DNA of 64,000 bases, from contig NZ_PNFP01000006.1 of NCBI RefSeq assembly GCF_002940685.1, forward strand, positions 248,001-312,000, read 5' to 3'. Source of the stretch: Ensifer adhaerens (GTDB taxonomy: Bacteria; Pseudomonadota; Alphaproteobacteria; Rhizobiales; Rhizobiaceae). Below the pieces are notes generated by a model. That model did not search any database and had not been told where the DNA came from. It worked only from the letters and a program-made list of their open reading frames with translations. Shown one piece after another: positions 39,499-49,125 of the stretch (within the stretch, counting starts at the first letter, position 1; each line of letters starts with the position of its first letter). Made by a program: the position numbers and the translations under genes.

Positions 39499-40644
39499 TC
39501 AATCCTTCAGAACGACGCCGGCGTCTTCGCCGAAGGAAACCCAGACCTCCTGGTCGTAGCCAAGCGGATCCTCGACGGCGCGCACCGCATTCAGCGACGA
39601 CGCCTTGATTACCCGTCCGTCCTTCAGGCGCACGTGGAAGACGGTCATGTCGCCGAGATAGCCGATGTCCCAAATCTCGCCCTGGACCGCGTTGACAGGG
39701 GCGTGCGCCGGCGGCTGACGACTGACGCGGATCTTTTCCGGACGGACGGCGACGGCGGACTTGCCGCCTGTCGCAGGCGTTTCGGGGGACGCCATGCGGA
39801 TCGGGAAGCCGTTGGTGCCTTCGAGGCGCACATAGCCGCCTTCTGCTCCGGAAACCGCGCCTTCGAAGATGTTGACGTCGCCGATGAAGTCCGCGACGAA
39901 ACGGGAATTCGGAGCTTCGTAGATTTCAGCGGGAGTCGCGACCTGGATGACCTTGCCGTGGCTCATGACCGCGATGCGGTCGGCCATCGTCATCGCCTCC
40001 TCCTGGTCGTGGGTGACGACGACGAAGGTGAGGCCGAGTTCCTGCTGCAGGTCCATCAGTTCGAACTGGGTCTCCTCGCGCAGCTTCTTGTCGAGCGCGC
40101 CGAGCGGTTCGTCGAGCAAAAGCACCTTCGGCCGCTTGGCAAGCGAGCGGGCGAGCGCGACACGCTGGCGCTGGCCGCCGGACAGCTGGTGGGGCTTTCG
40201 CTGGGAGAATTTCTCCAGCTTGACGAGCTTCAGCATCTGCTGGACGCGCGCAGCGATATCCGCCTTCGGCATGCCGTCCTGCTTCAGGCCGAAGGCGATG
40301 TTGTTCTCGACCGTCATGTGCGGGAAGAGCGCGTAGGACTGGAACATCATGTTGACCGGCCGGCGATAGGGCGGAATGCCCGCCAGGCTCTGGCCGTCGA
40401 GGATGATCTCGCCTGAGGTCGGCTGTTCAAAACCGGCGAGCATGCGCAGCAGCGTCGACTTTCCGCAGCCGGACGCGCCGAGCAGCGCGAAGAACTCGCG
40501 CGTGTAGATATCCAGCGAAAGGTCGTCGACGGCGGTGAAGTCGCCGAACCGCTTGGTCACGTTCTTGACGGAAATGAATGGCTTGGAAGCGGGATCCGCC
40601 CAAGGGGCAAAGGACCGCCGGATACTGCCGAGAGACTTCATCAT
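39499..40644 (-). CDS. potG: Putrescine/spermidine ABC transporter ATP-binding protein PotG
   Basis: 381 aa. The Walker A is GASGCGKST, the signature LSGGQRQR, the Walker B VLLLDEPLGALD, and the switch His in VVTHDQ. A C-terminal TOBE regulatory domain spans about 290-375. ATG 40641 is an alternative start with slightly better spacing from GGGG. It is separated from potF by about 100 nt with an attenuator-like hairpin. Confidence 0.92.
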   Translation of the reverse strand: MMKSLGSIRRSFAPWADPASKPFISVKNVTKRFGDFTAVDDLSLDIYTREFFALLGASGCGKSTLLRMLAGFEQPTSGEIILDGQSLAGIPPYRRPVNMMFQSYALFPHMTVENNIAFGLKQDGMPKADIAARVQQMLKLVKLEKFSQRKPHQLSGGQRQRVALARSLAKRPKVLLLDEPLGALDKKLREETQFELMDLQQELGLTFVVVTHDQEEAMTMADRIAVMSHGKVIQVATPAEIYEAPNSRFVADFIGDVNIFEGAVSGAEGGYVRLEGTNGFPIRMASPETPATGGKSAVAVRPEKIRVSRQPPAHAPVNAVQGEIWDIGYLGDMTVFHVRLKDGRVIKASSLNAVRAVEDPLGYDQEVWVSFGEDAGVVLKD

Positions 40645-40703
40645 CTATCCCCGAATGATACAGCCGTTCAGGCGCTCTTGTTTTCCCCGGCGCCCATTAA
40701 GAA

Positions 40704-40733
40704 AATTGCCCGGATTTTGAGGTCCGGGCAATT
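40704..40733 (-). terminator. Hairpin between potF and potG (partial terminator)
   Basis: AATTGCCCGGA (40704-40714) pairs perfectly with TCCGGGCAATT (40723-40733). On the minus strand TTCTT follows. It lies directly after the potF stop, suggesting that more PotF than permease is made. Confidence 0.75.
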
Positions 40734-40745
40734 CGTTTTCCGCTC

Positions 40746-41840
40746 TTACTGGCCGGTTACGACCTTTGTCCAGAGTCGGGTCAACACCCTCTGTTCTTTC
40801 GCCTCGAAGGGCGTCACCGTGAACAGTTTCTGCATCACCTCGTCCGTCGGGTAGATGGCGGTATCTTCCATGACGGCCTTGTCGAGGAACTGCTGCGAGG
40901 CCTTGTTGCCGTTGGCGTAGAAGACATAGTTCGAGGCCTTGGCGACGACCTCGGGCTTCATCATGTAGTTGAGGAAGGCGTGCGCCTCCTCGACGTGCTG
41001 CGCATCGGCGGGGATCGCGAACATGTCGAACCACATCTGGGCGCCCTGGGACGGGATCGCGTAGTCGACGGTCACGCCGGCCTTGGCTTCGGCCGCGCGG
41101 TCGCGCGCCTGGAAGACGTCGCCGGAGAAGCCGAGCGCCAGGCAGATGTCGCCGTTGGCAAGCGCGTTGATGTATTCCGACGAATGGAACTTGCGCACGT
41201 AGGGGCGCACGCTTGCCAGGAGCTCAGCCGCCTTTTCGAGATCGGCCGCCTCATGGCTATCCGGGTTGAGGCCGAGATAGGCGAGCGCCGAGGGCATGAC
41301 GTCGGTCGGAGAATCGAGGATGTGAATGCCGCAATCCTTGAACTTCGCCGCCAGCTCCGGCTTGAACAGCACGTCCCAGCTGGGCTTCTCGTCGGTGCCG
41401 AGGATCGCCTTCATCTTCTCGACGTTGTAGCCGATGCCGGTCGTGCCCCACATATAGTCGATGGCGTAGTCGTTGCCCGGATCGTACTTGGCCGTACGCT
41501 CCATGATCACGTCCCACATGTTGGACAGGTTCGGCAGCTTCGACTTGTCGAGCTTCTGGAACACGCCCGCAGCGATCTGCCGCTGCAGGAAGGTTGCGGT
41601 CGGCACCACCACGTCGTAACCGGAGCCGCCCGCAAGCAGCTTCGTCTCCAGGATCTCGTTGGAATCGAAGACGTCGTAGACGACCTTGATGCCGGTCTCC
41701 TTGGTGAAGTCTTCCAGAATGCTGCTGTCGATATAATCCGACCAGTTGTAGACGTTAACCACGCGCTCCTGCGCCGAGGCCAGCATGGTCGAGCCGGCCA
41801 GAACGGCTGCCGCCAGGGTTGTGACGATGAGCTTGGACAT
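40746..41840 (-). CDS. potF: Putrescine-binding periplasmic protein PotF
   Basis: 364 aa. The signal peptide MSKLIVTTLAAAVLAGSTML is cleaved near ASA-QE. The mature start VVNVYNWSDYIDSSILEDF and the segment MWGTTGIGYNVEKM are typical of PotD/PotF polyamine-binding proteins. ATG 41840 has GGGGAG close upstream; the longer frame to 41894 is unsupported. First gene of potFGHI. Confidence 0.93.
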   Translation of the reverse strand: MSKLIVTTLAAAVLAGSTMLASAQERVVNVYNWSDYIDSSILEDFTKETGIKVVYDVFDSNEILETKLLAGGSGYDVVVPTATFLQRQIAAGVFQKLDKSKLPNLSNMWDVIMERTAKYDPGNDYAIDYMWGTTGIGYNVEKMKAILGTDEKPSWDVLFKPELAAKFKDCGIHILDSPTDVMPSALAYLGLNPDSHEAADLEKAAELLASVRPYVRKFHSSEYINALANGDICLALGFSGDVFQARDRAAEAKAGVTVDYAIPSQGAQMWFDMFAIPADAQHVEEAHAFLNYMMKPEVVAKASNYVFYANGNKASQQFLDKAVMEDTAIYPTDEVMQKLFTVTPFEAKEQRVLTRLWTKVVTGQ

Positions 41841-42174
41841 ACAACTCCCCTCTTGGTTTTCATTTCGGGTCCGGCGTGCCGGAACTCCGTGCAATACGCT
41901 TCGCTCAGGGCCGGAGGTTAGGCATCTTTCTCGATAACCTCAAGCGCTTTCATGCCAATGTGACGCGCCGTCGCGTCTGCCTCGCGATTTTCACAAGTTG
42001 AAGAAAAACGGGCACTTATGACACCAAGCGGGGCGCCAGCCTCCCACCAACCCGACTGGCCGCCATCGCTGATCGCAGTGTTTCGGCCCGTGGACAGATC
42101 GCCATTCACGGTTGATTAACCATGACGGCCATGCGATTTTCCCGGCAGTTGTGTATCAGTATCCAGGTGTCGTC
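41841..42174. other. 334-nt divergent region between potF and the desaturase gene
   Basis: It holds the potF promoter region. A perfect inverted repeat, GAGGTTA (41914-41920) with TAACCTC (41935-41941), lies about 75-100 nt upstream of potF and is a candidate operator. No additional gene is convincing; the desaturase frame stays open up to TTG 42112. Confidence 0.5.
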
Positions 42175-43143
42175 ATGGATGAGCAGGTCGTCGGCGGGAA
42201 AAGCCGCAGGATCGATCCGAAGCAGTTGAAGCGCCTGTCGGTACTCGAGCCGCGAAAGGCGCTTGCCGCGATCGCTTTCGACTGGGCAACGATCGCGGCG
42301 GCCATCGCCGTCAGCGAGTATTTCGACAATATCCTCGTCTATCTGGTTGCCGTGGTGCTGATCGCCGGACGCATGCATGCGCTCGGCTGCATGATCCATG
42401 AGGCCGCGCACTACCGCATCATCCGCAACCGCAAACTCAGCGACTGGATGAGTGACCTGCTGCTTGCCTGGCCGGTGCTTGCCACCGTCGACGGCTACCG
42501 CCAGAACCATCTCGCCCACCATCAGCATGCCAATACCGACGAGGATCCGGACTGGAGGGCGAAGCTCGGCATGCCGCAATTCACCTTCCCGCAGAAGGTC
42601 ACGCGCGGCGTCACCCAACTGCTCGGTTACCTCGTCGCGGTCAATTCGCTGCGCGACATGCTGCACATGGCCAGGCGCATGGGAAAGAACGACCGGTCGA
42701 CGCTGCAATACAAGCTGCTGCGCCTCGGCTTCTACGTCGCCGCCGCGGCGGTCTTCACGCTGCTCGGCATCTGGCGGGAAGTGGCGCTCTACTGGGTGGT
42801 GCCGTTCCTCACCTTCTTCTGCCTGTTCCTCTATATACGCAGCGTCGCCGAGCACTTCGGCAGCATGGACTATAACGACGAGCTGACGAGTTCACGCACG
42901 GTCTATCCGCATGCCTGGGAGAAGCTGTTCTTCGCCCCCCACAACATCAACTATCACCTCGAACACCATCTCTATCCCGGCGTGCCGTTCTACAATCTGC
43001 CCGAACTGCACGCGATCCTGATGCGCAAGAAGGCCTATGCCGACAAGGCGCATATCACCCGCGGCTATACCACCGGGCTGCCGGCGGAATGCTTCGCCGC
43101 AAACGCGCCGCTTCTGCCGAACCAGCATCCCGTCAGCTACTGA
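42175..43143 (+). CDS. Membrane fatty acid desaturase
   Basis: 322 aa with three histidine boxes: HEAAH (about residue 82), HLAHH (about 118) and HLEHH (about 264). These are the di-iron ligands of membrane desaturases. Membrane helices lie at about 31-65, 95-110 and 195-225. ATG 42175 has AGGTG 7 nt upstream; the frame continues to TTG 42112. It introduces double bonds into acyl chains or a related lipid; regiospecificity is not readable. It converges with the next gene, overlapping its 3' end by 7 bp. Confidence 0.88.
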   Translation: MDEQVVGGKSRRIDPKQLKRLSVLEPRKALAAIAFDWATIAAAIAVSEYFDNILVYLVAVVLIAGRMHALGCMIHEAAHYRIIRNRKLSDWMSDLLLAWPVLATVDGYRQNHLAHHQHANTDEDPDWRAKLGMPQFTFPQKVTRGVTQLLGYLVAVNSLRDMLHMARRMGKNDRSTLQYKLLRLGFYVAAAAVFTLLGIWREVALYWVVPFLTFFCLFLYIRSVAEHFGSMDYNDELTSSRTVYPHAWEKLFFAPHNINYHLEHHLYPGVPFYNLPELHAILMRKKAYADKAHITRGYTTGLPAECFAANAPLLPNQHPVSY

Positions 43144-44546
43144 AAATCGAAGACGCTGAGCCCTGTCGCCATTTCATCGAGCCCGAGGGGACGGGTGACG
43201 GGCGGCTCGGCCCGCGCCAGACAGCCCTGACGCTCGCAGAGCCGACAGGCAGCACCGATCGCGACTGCAGGCGGCAGCGCGGAACCATAGATGGTCTCGT
43301 CGGCGAGCGATGCCTCGCAGCCAAGCAGCAGGGCCGTGCGCCGGACGCGCTCGTGGAATGCCGCCTGCGGCCCCTCCAGCGTGCGCGCCACCGTCAGGAA
43401 TGCAGCACCATCGGGCATCTCGACCCGATCGACCAGAACCTGGCCCGGCACCGAAAAGGCGGCATGGATATTGAGCTTCGGGCAGCCGCCGCCGAACTTC
43501 GCCTGCGGGAAACCCGAAGCACCCGCCCGCCGCAGCCGGTGGCCGGCACTGTCGATCTCCATCAGGAAGAACGGTAACCCTTGAGCGCCCGGCCGTTGCA
43601 GCATGGTCAGCCGGTTGGCAGCCTGTTCGAAGGAGACCTGGAAACGGGCGCGCAGGACGTCGATGTCGTATTTTGCCCGCTGCGCGGCGGCGAGGAAAGC
43701 GGCATAGGGCATCATCAGCGCATGCGCACCATAGCGCGCCAGCTCGAAACGGGCGATGCGGCGCGCTTCCGCAGTCGATAGCCGCAAGGCTGCGAGTTCG
43801 GCCGTGATCGCCTCGTGGCAGGCAATCGACACGGCCTCCATGGCGATCTCGCGCAACTGGTCGTAGGGCGACAGGCGCTCGGAGACGAAGAGGCGCATGG
43901 AGTGCCTGTCGAAGCGACGGCGCAGGTTCGGCATGGCATGGACCGGCAGGCTGCGCACGACGAGGCCATGGTCCTTCTTCAGCCAGGCCTTGAGCGCACC
44001 GATGAGATCGTCGCCCGGAGACAGGGCCTCGTGGAACATTTCCGCCGCCGCCTCGATGCCGGCAAAGTAGTTCGGCCGCCCCTCGAAGGTCTCGCGTACC
44101 TCGTCCATCGGCAGCCGTGCGCCGGACAGCGCCTCCATGTGCCCCTGCCCTGCCAAGAGGTCTGCCAGGTCCTTGAGGCGCGCTGCCTGCTCGCGATAGG
44201 CGCGATAGAGCTTGACGACGCCGCCGGCGGCATTGGGCGCGGCTTCCGCCACCTCGATCAGTTCCTGCTCTCCCGGCAGTTCGGCCGACAGCAGCGGATC
44301 GGCGAACACCTCGCGCAACTGGGCGAGGCTGCCACCGGTTTCGCCCTGCAATTCATCGAGATCGACCTTGTAGACCGAGGCGAGTTTCAAAAGCAGCTGG
44401 ACCGTCAGCGGCCGCTGGTTGCGCTCGATCAGATTGAGGTAGGACGGCGAGATGCCGAGCGCCTCGGCCATGGCCGTCTGCGTCAGCGCCAGGCCATTGC
44501 GGATGCGCCTGACCCGCGGACCGGCGAAGATCTTGTTCTCGACCAT
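43137..44546 (-). CDS. ScfR/RamB-type XRE regulator (short-chain fatty acid metabolism)
   Basis: 469 aa. The N-terminal XRE helix-turn-helix (about 11-65) contains ALTQTAMAEALGISPSYLNL. A central IrrE-like region has HEAIT rather than HExxH, so peptidase activity is not expected. A C-terminal DUF2083 domain carries a Cys-rich segment (CRLCERQGC) and FGGGCPKLN. Related proteins regulate glyoxylate or propionate metabolism. Divergence from aceA, with TTTACA repeats between them, makes aceA the likely target. Confidence 0.88.
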   Translation of the reverse strand: MVENKIFAGPRVRRIRNGLALTQTAMAEALGISPSYLNLIERNQRPLTVQLLLKLASVYKVDLDELQGETGGSLAQLREVFADPLLSAELPGEQELIEVAEAAPNAAGGVVKLYRAYREQAARLKDLADLLAGQGHMEALSGARLPMDEVRETFEGRPNYFAGIEAAAEMFHEALSPGDDLIGALKAWLKKDHGLVVRSLPVHAMPNLRRRFDRHSMRLFVSERLSPYDQLREIAMEAVSIACHEAITAELAALRLSTAEARRIARFELARYGAHALMMPYAAFLAAAQRAKYDIDVLRARFQVSFEQAANRLTMLQRPGAQGLPFFLMEIDSAGHRLRRAGASGFPQAKFGGGCPKLNIHAAFSVPGQVLVDRVEMPDGAAFLTVARTLEGPQAAFHERVRRTALLLGCEASLADETIYGSALPPAVAIGAACRLCERQGCLARAEPPVTRPLGLDEMATGLSVFDFQ

Positions 44547-44774
44547 TTGTAACTACCTTTACAATCCGCACAACACATGGCGCTTTACATTTTTTACAAA
44601 TTTACTTCGTCCATCTGTCAAAGACAAGACAAGATAACCCTTTTGATCGCGCCGTTTCGTTGTTTGCAATAGCAGAATACTGCAGCGCAATGTAAAAACT
44701 GTCACATGAACTCGAAACACAAAATGCCATACGACAAAAGTCGAATGGGTGGTTTGTTTTGCCAGGAGGAAGTA
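44547..44774. promoter_or_regulatory. Divergent control region of the XRE regulator and aceA
   Basis: TTTACA occurs at 44558-44563, 44584-44589 and 44593-44598, and the inverse TGTAAA at 44691-44696. This AT-rich repeat cluster differs from the surrounding sequence and is a likely binding region for the XRE regulator. The aceA translation start is fixed by AGGAGG at 44764-44769. Confidence 0.5.
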
Positions 44775-46064
<1,290 letters not shown>

Positions 46065-46185
46065 AAGCCCGGCGGGAGCGTGGCAATCCCTGCCCGCTGC
46101 GCTCCTGCCGACCCTTCGTAAATGAAAATGGATGCGGGCGGAAAACCGCAAGCACCTCCAGCCTCGAACCTCAAGGAGAAGTCCA

Positions 46186-46425
46186 ATGACAGTCCAGACA
46201 CGCGTCAAGGAACGGGCCGAGGAACAGTCTTCGGCGATGACCCCGGACCAGCAGGCGGCGATCCGCATGGTCGCCAACGACCTGCACCGCCTCAACCAGT
46301 CCGTGATGAAGGCCGTCGATGCCGGCGTTTCGGTCGAACTCGTCCGTTCGGCCCGCCACCACGGCGGCGAAGGCAACTGGGGCGACCTCTTGATCCCTGT
46401 CATCGTGACCCAGGGCCGGCCATGA
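46186..46425 (+). CDS. Small conserved-looking protein downstream of aceA, 79 aa
   Basis: 79 aa, helical, beginning MTVQTRVKERAEEQSSAMTP with a later HHGGEGNWGDLLIPVIV. AAGGAG lies about 6 nt upstream of ATG 46186. It follows aceA by 121 nt with no strong terminator, so co-expression is likely. I do not recognise a named function. Confidence 0.72.
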   Translation: MTVQTRVKERAEEQSSAMTPDQQAAIRMVANDLHRLNQSVMKAVDAGVSVELVRSARHHGGEGNWGDLLIPVIVTQGRP

Positions 46426-46682
46426 TGCTCGCAGCAATGTTGCTTGCGGCGATCCTGCTGCCGACGCGACCGCCCCGCCGCATGGCTGTAGCCATCAGTA
46501 CAACAGCAACCAAAAGTTGCTCATGACAAAGCGGGAAAATTGGAATGGCCGGCTCCATGCCGGCTATTCTGCGTTGCGGGCGAGGCAATGCACGCAACGG
46601 ATGCTTGCCGTCACTATTTCAAGTTGATCGAATCCGTAATGCCTGGCTATATTAGATACACCTGTCTTAGGCAAAGGCACGC

Positions 46683-47792
46683 ATGTATCGTTCGTCGAAA
46701 CCTGCAGATACCGCCGAACTGACGGAGCTGATCTACGGCGCCGCCTTTGGCGATTGCGGCTGGCAGGATTTTCTCGACCGACTGACGACGACCATGCCCG
46801 GTGGGCGCTCCGCGCTCCACTACCACGATCTCACAGCGCCAGCGTCCTGCGTGCCCTATGTCTCCGGCTTTACGCCTGATGCCATCGACCAGTTCAACAG
46901 TCACTTCGCGGCGATCAATCCCTGGATACCGAAATCGGTGCTCGTGCCGGTTGGGCGCGGCCTTTCCGGCGAGCATATCGTGTCGCGCTCGGAGCTGATC
47001 AAATCGGAATTCTACAATGACTGGCTGAAGGACCAGACCGGCTGCGAGACCACCGTCGGCGTGACCATCGTGCGCAGCCCGACGCGGACCTTGCTGCTAT
47101 CGACCTGCACCTCGTCGACGGATGGGGAACTCAACCAGCAGGCGGCCGATCAATACACGCTTCTGGCGCCCCACCTGAAGCGCGCCTTCGACTTCCTGCG
47201 ACGACGCGACCTGATGATGGCCGAGCAGCATGAGGGCCGAACCCTGCTCGATACGATCGGCGTCGGCGTGATCTATGTGGGCGACAATCTGCGCCTCCGC
47301 TCGATGAACCACAACGCCGAGCGGATGGCGGCAAACGGCGCGCCGTTTCGGGTCACCGTCAACGGCCGCCTGTTCATGGACGAACCGGAAACCAATGCGG
47401 CGCTGGAGCTCCTGGCCTCGCCGGTCGGCGCTCCGGCGCAGCCGCAGCTTCGCGTCGTCAGGACGGCGGAGCACGGCGCGTTCCGGATTACATTGGTTCG
47501 ACGCAGCGCCAGCATCTTTACCGAGCTTCTCGACGGGCCCACCGTGGCGGTTCTGGTCGAGCCGGCGACCTCGCTGATTAGCGATCTCAGGCACGACCAT
47601 CTGAAGGACAATTACGGCCTGACGCCTGCCGAAATCCGCATTGCCTGCGGTGTCGCCGCCGGCCTGACGCTGAAGGAAATGTCGCAGGCCAACGGCGTCA
47701 GCTACGAGACGACCCGGACGCAACTCAAGAGCATCTACGCCAAGACCCGGGTCAATTCGCAGGCGGCGCTCGTCAAGCTACTGATGCGCTGA
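46683..47792 (+). CDS. LuxR-type helix-turn-helix regulator
   Basis: 369 aa. A long N-terminal sensory region (about 1-300, PAS/GAF-like, with VGVIYVGDNLRLRSMNHNAE) is followed by a C-terminal LuxR HTH (about 308-368, YGLTPAEIRIACGVAAGLTL, SYETTRTQLKSI). No receiver is present. ATG 46683 lacks a clear ribosome site. Target genes are unknown. Confidence 0.82.
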   Translation: MYRSSKPADTAELTELIYGAAFGDCGWQDFLDRLTTTMPGGRSALHYHDLTAPASCVPYVSGFTPDAIDQFNSHFAAINPWIPKSVLVPVGRGLSGEHIVSRSELIKSEFYNDWLKDQTGCETTVGVTIVRSPTRTLLLSTCTSSTDGELNQQAADQYTLLAPHLKRAFDFLRRRDLMMAEQHEGRTLLDTIGVGVIYVGDNLRLRSMNHNAERMAANGAPFRVTVNGRLFMDEPETNAALELLASPVGAPAQPQLRVVRTAEHGAFRITLVRRSASIFTELLDGPTVAVLVEPATSLISDLRHDHLKDNYGLTPAEIRIACGVAAGLTLKEMSQANGVSYETTRTQLKSIYAKTRVNSQAALVKLLMR

Positions 47793-47861
47793 CCACAAAC
47801 GCACGAAAGACCCAGGCGGCGGCGCTCTCCGGCGGCGAGGTTCAATCGTGGACCATTGGCC

Positions 47862-48743
47862 TCAGCTCCGGCGCGGCCGCTTCCCGGCAAAGATATCCAC
47901 GTGACTGCGCAGCAACCGGGTCATGCGATCGACAACGGTTCGTATTTCCCTGCGATGCCGATCTTCATTGTTCATCACGATCCATTGCCGGTGCCGGAGC
48001 GCCGGGATCTCCTCGCCGGCGCGCTCCAGCTGCGGATCGAGATCGCCGACGAAACAGGGAAGCACCGCACAGCCGGCGCCTGCGCGCGCGAGATCGAGCA
48101 ATGAGCGCGGCCGCGTGACCGTGGCGACGATCCGCCCCTCCCAGCCCCCTTTCAACTGCTCGTGCGGCCAGCGCAGATAGGCGGAGATCGCCTCCTCCTC
48201 GCCGACGGCCACCCATCGTGCGCTCGCGCCCGGCGGCGCGTTCTTTTGACGATAGGCGGCATAGGCGACGTCGCCTACCGGACTTGCCGCCAGATAGGCT
48301 TCCTCCGGCTCGAAGGCGCGGATGCCGATATCGGTTTCGCGATAGGCGAGGCTGGCGCGCGTTTCGCCGACAGTGATCGCCAGGCTGAAACCATCCCTTT
48401 CGGTGCAGAGCGCCGGAAAGTTCTCCGCCAGCAGCCAGGCGATCCAGGTGCCGACAGTGATGCGGACGGTCGCGCCCTCGCCTTCCTGGCGCCAGCTCTC
48501 GACCCGGCGCGCCGCCGATTCCATTTCCTGAAGCTGCTCGAACAGAAGTTCGCCGTCGCCGGTGAGCTGGTAGCCGGTCTGGCTGCGCAGAAACAGTGCG
48601 CGGCCCGTGCGCTCCTCGATCTCCAGCATCCGGCGGCCGACGGTCGCCGGGCTGGAGCCAAGCGCCTGTGCCGCTCCGGTGAGCCCGCCGGCGCGCGCCA
48701 CGCTCATGAAACAGCGATAGATATCCCAATCCATGTCTTTCAT
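47862..48743 (-). CDS. LysR family transcriptional regulator
   Basis: 293 aa. The N-terminal winged helix (WDIYRCFMSVARAGGLTGAA, SSPATVGRRMLEIE) is followed by a substrate-binding domain to the end. Start ATG 48743 or 48734 (nine nucleotides apart); neither has a strong ribosome site. It is divergent from the 67-aa ORF at 48832 across 88 nt, which may be its target. Confidence 0.87.
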   Translation of the reverse strand: MKDMDWDIYRCFMSVARAGGLTGAAQALGSSPATVGRRMLEIEERTGRALFLRSQTGYQLTGDGELLFEQLQEMESAARRVESWRQEGEGATVRITVGTWIAWLLAENFPALCTERDGFSLAITVGETRASLAYRETDIGIRAFEPEEAYLAASPVGDVAYAAYRQKNAPPGASARWVAVGEEEAISAYLRWPHEQLKGGWEGRIVATVTRPRSLLDLARAGAGCAVLPCFVGDLDPQLERAGEEIPALRHRQWIVMNNEDRHRREIRTVVDRMTRLLRSHVDIFAGKRPRRS

Positions 48744-48831
48744 AGGTGAAAAACATAGAGCGATATCCGATGTATGTAAAACTGCTTTTGCTGCATAAAA
48801 GAGGTGATGCCCATCAGTAAGGAGCATCACG

Positions 48832-49035
48832 ATGGAAATGATGGCAATGGTGTTCATAGTGGATCTGGCGCTCAAGAACCGCCGCTGGGACGCAGACTTC
48901 GACCCGAAGCCGCCGGGCTTTCTCAAGCGCAGCATCACTGCGCTTGCCGCCAGGCTTGCAGGTCACCGGATCACGAATGCCGGCGGCGATAAAAAAAGCA
49001 CCGCGAAGCCCTGCGGCCACGCGGTGCAATGTTAG
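48832..49035 (+). CDS. Hypothetical small protein, 67 aa
   Basis: 67 aa beginning MEMMAMVFIVDLALKNRRWD and ending with a Cys-containing tail. AAGGAG lies 7 nt upstream of ATG 48832, a strong ribosome site, and the gene is divergent from a LysR regulator. I do not recognise it. The last third overlaps the minus-strand terminator hairpin of the chemoreceptor gene, which makes the C-terminal part less certain. Confidence 0.5.
   Translation: MEMMAMVFIVDLALKNRRWDADFDPKPPGFLKRSITALAARLAGHRITNAGGDKKSTAKPCGHAVQC
48998..49027 (-). terminator. Rho-independent terminator of the chemoreceptor gene
   Basis: GCACCGCG (48998-49005) pairs with CGCGGTGC (49020-49027), and seven T residues follow on the minus strand. 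It lies about 100 nt past the chemoreceptor stop, inside the 67-aa ORF on the other strand. Confidence 0.85.
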
Positions 49036-49125
49036 CCCCTGCCCTTGTTATATCGCACGGCACCGGTTGCCGTGCTTTCGGCTGGCGGCGTTGCCTGCCG
49101 CCAGCGAAACCTTCTACCGGACGCC

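Noticed and set aside
46422-46526. 34-codon frame overlapping the stop of the 79-aa gene (MMLAAMLLAA...)
   Set aside because: The ATGA overlap and hydrophobic start are suggestive of a coupled micro-membrane protein, but the tail is low in coding bias and there is no independent support.
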